From: Candidatus Nitrosocosmicus sp.
Lineage (GTDB): Archaea; Thermoproteota; Nitrososphaeria; Nitrososphaerales; Nitrososphaeraceae
Direction: 5' to 3'
DNA length: 6,212 nt
NCBI GenBank assembly: GCA_030452275.1
Contig: JAKDMR010000138.1
Location: 1 to 6,212, forward strand
Shown: positions 6,000 through 6,212 of the stretch, in pieces
Numbering within the stretch: position 1 is the stretch's first letter
Layout: every line of letters begins with the position of its first letter
Notes under the pieces: generated by a model
Databases searched by the model: none
Told to the model about the DNA's origin: nothing
What the model saw: only the letters and a program-made list of their open reading frames with translations
Program-made: the position numbers and the translations under genes

Positions 6000-6203
6000 A
6001 TGATGGATAATTTCTCTGCTGCCCCTCTAATGAAAGGAATAGTAGAAGAAGTTGCAATCAGTGAGTTGAATTTACCTAATTACATAATTCATGAAAAGGA
6101 TTCAGAAAGTGTAGATGAATTAGCCCTATCGATCTTACAATATGGATTGTTAAATCCAATCGCTCTTATTGACAATGTTTCAGCCAAGATTAAAGTAAGA
6201 TAA
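6000..6203 (+). CDS. Short or truncated ParB/sulfiredoxin-like N-terminal domain protein
   Basis: A 67-residue ORF. Residues about 16-57 match the start of the ParB N-terminal (ParB/Srx) fold: a short strand (VAISELNL), then a helix with DELALSILQYGLLNPIALID, close to the family pattern of L..SI...GL..PI.V. In full ParB proteins this is followed within about 10-20 residues by a GxRR-type motif that binds the phosphates of CTP, and then by a helix-turn-helix for DNA binding. Here a TAA stop comes after NVSAKIKVR, before any such motif, so the protein as read cannot be a working ParB. It may be a truncated pseudogene or a frameshifted gene continuing beyond the window, which ends nine bases later. 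Two ATGs are adjacent (6000, 6003); an upstream in-frame TAA at 5994 rules out a longer start. No ribosome site is obvious; CTTATATC at 5929-5936 is a weak TATA candidate. Confidence 0.5.
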   Translation: MMDNFSAAPLMKGIVEEVAISELNLPNYIIHEKDSESVDELALSILQYGLLNPIALIDNVSAKIKVR

Positions 6204-6212
6204 CACGAATTA

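Overview
The window looks archaeal, most likely from an ammonia-oxidising Nitrososphaeria (Thaumarchaeota) such as a Nitrososphaera or Nitrosocosmicus relative. The reasons are an AT-rich base composition, a textbook archaeal TATA box at the expected distance from a likely leaderless start, and the gene content: a zinc-ribbon plus TPR protein, a CDF transporter and a short ParB-like protein. The organism assignment is inference; no rRNA or other taxonomic marker is present.

Layout: (1) positions 1-230 hold no convincing gene. (2) 231-1262, minus strand, is a cation diffusion facilitator (CDF) family metal transporter. (3) 1263-2433 is about 1.17 kb without a supported gene; it contains several inverted repeats and a potentially structured element at 2232-2311. 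(4) 2434-4548, plus strand, encodes a 704-residue protein with an N-terminal four-cysteine zinc ribbon, a polar linker, a helical segment and 15 consecutive 34-residue TPR units. Its DNA is a 102-bp repeat array with long identical tracts. (5) 4549-5999 is about 1.45 kb without a supported gene; it has a perfect 11-bp hairpin and, further right, a very AT-rich stretch with a second strong TATA-like element followed by four inverted repeats. (6) 6000-6203, plus strand, is a 67-residue ORF resembling the beginning of a ParB/sulfiredoxin-like domain that stops before the usual catalytic/CTP-binding motif.

The three genes are far apart and do not form an operon. I see no evidence that they act in one pathway. 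Only about 54% of the window is coding, so the two long gaps are where unannotated RNA or decayed sequence is most likely. The most distinctive items are the nearly complete asparagine ladder and repeat homogenisation in the TPR protein, the structured element at 2232-2311, the TATA-plus-hairpin cluster at 5499-5751, and the truncated ParB-like ORF. I did not find convincing evidence of a complete new multi-gene system.
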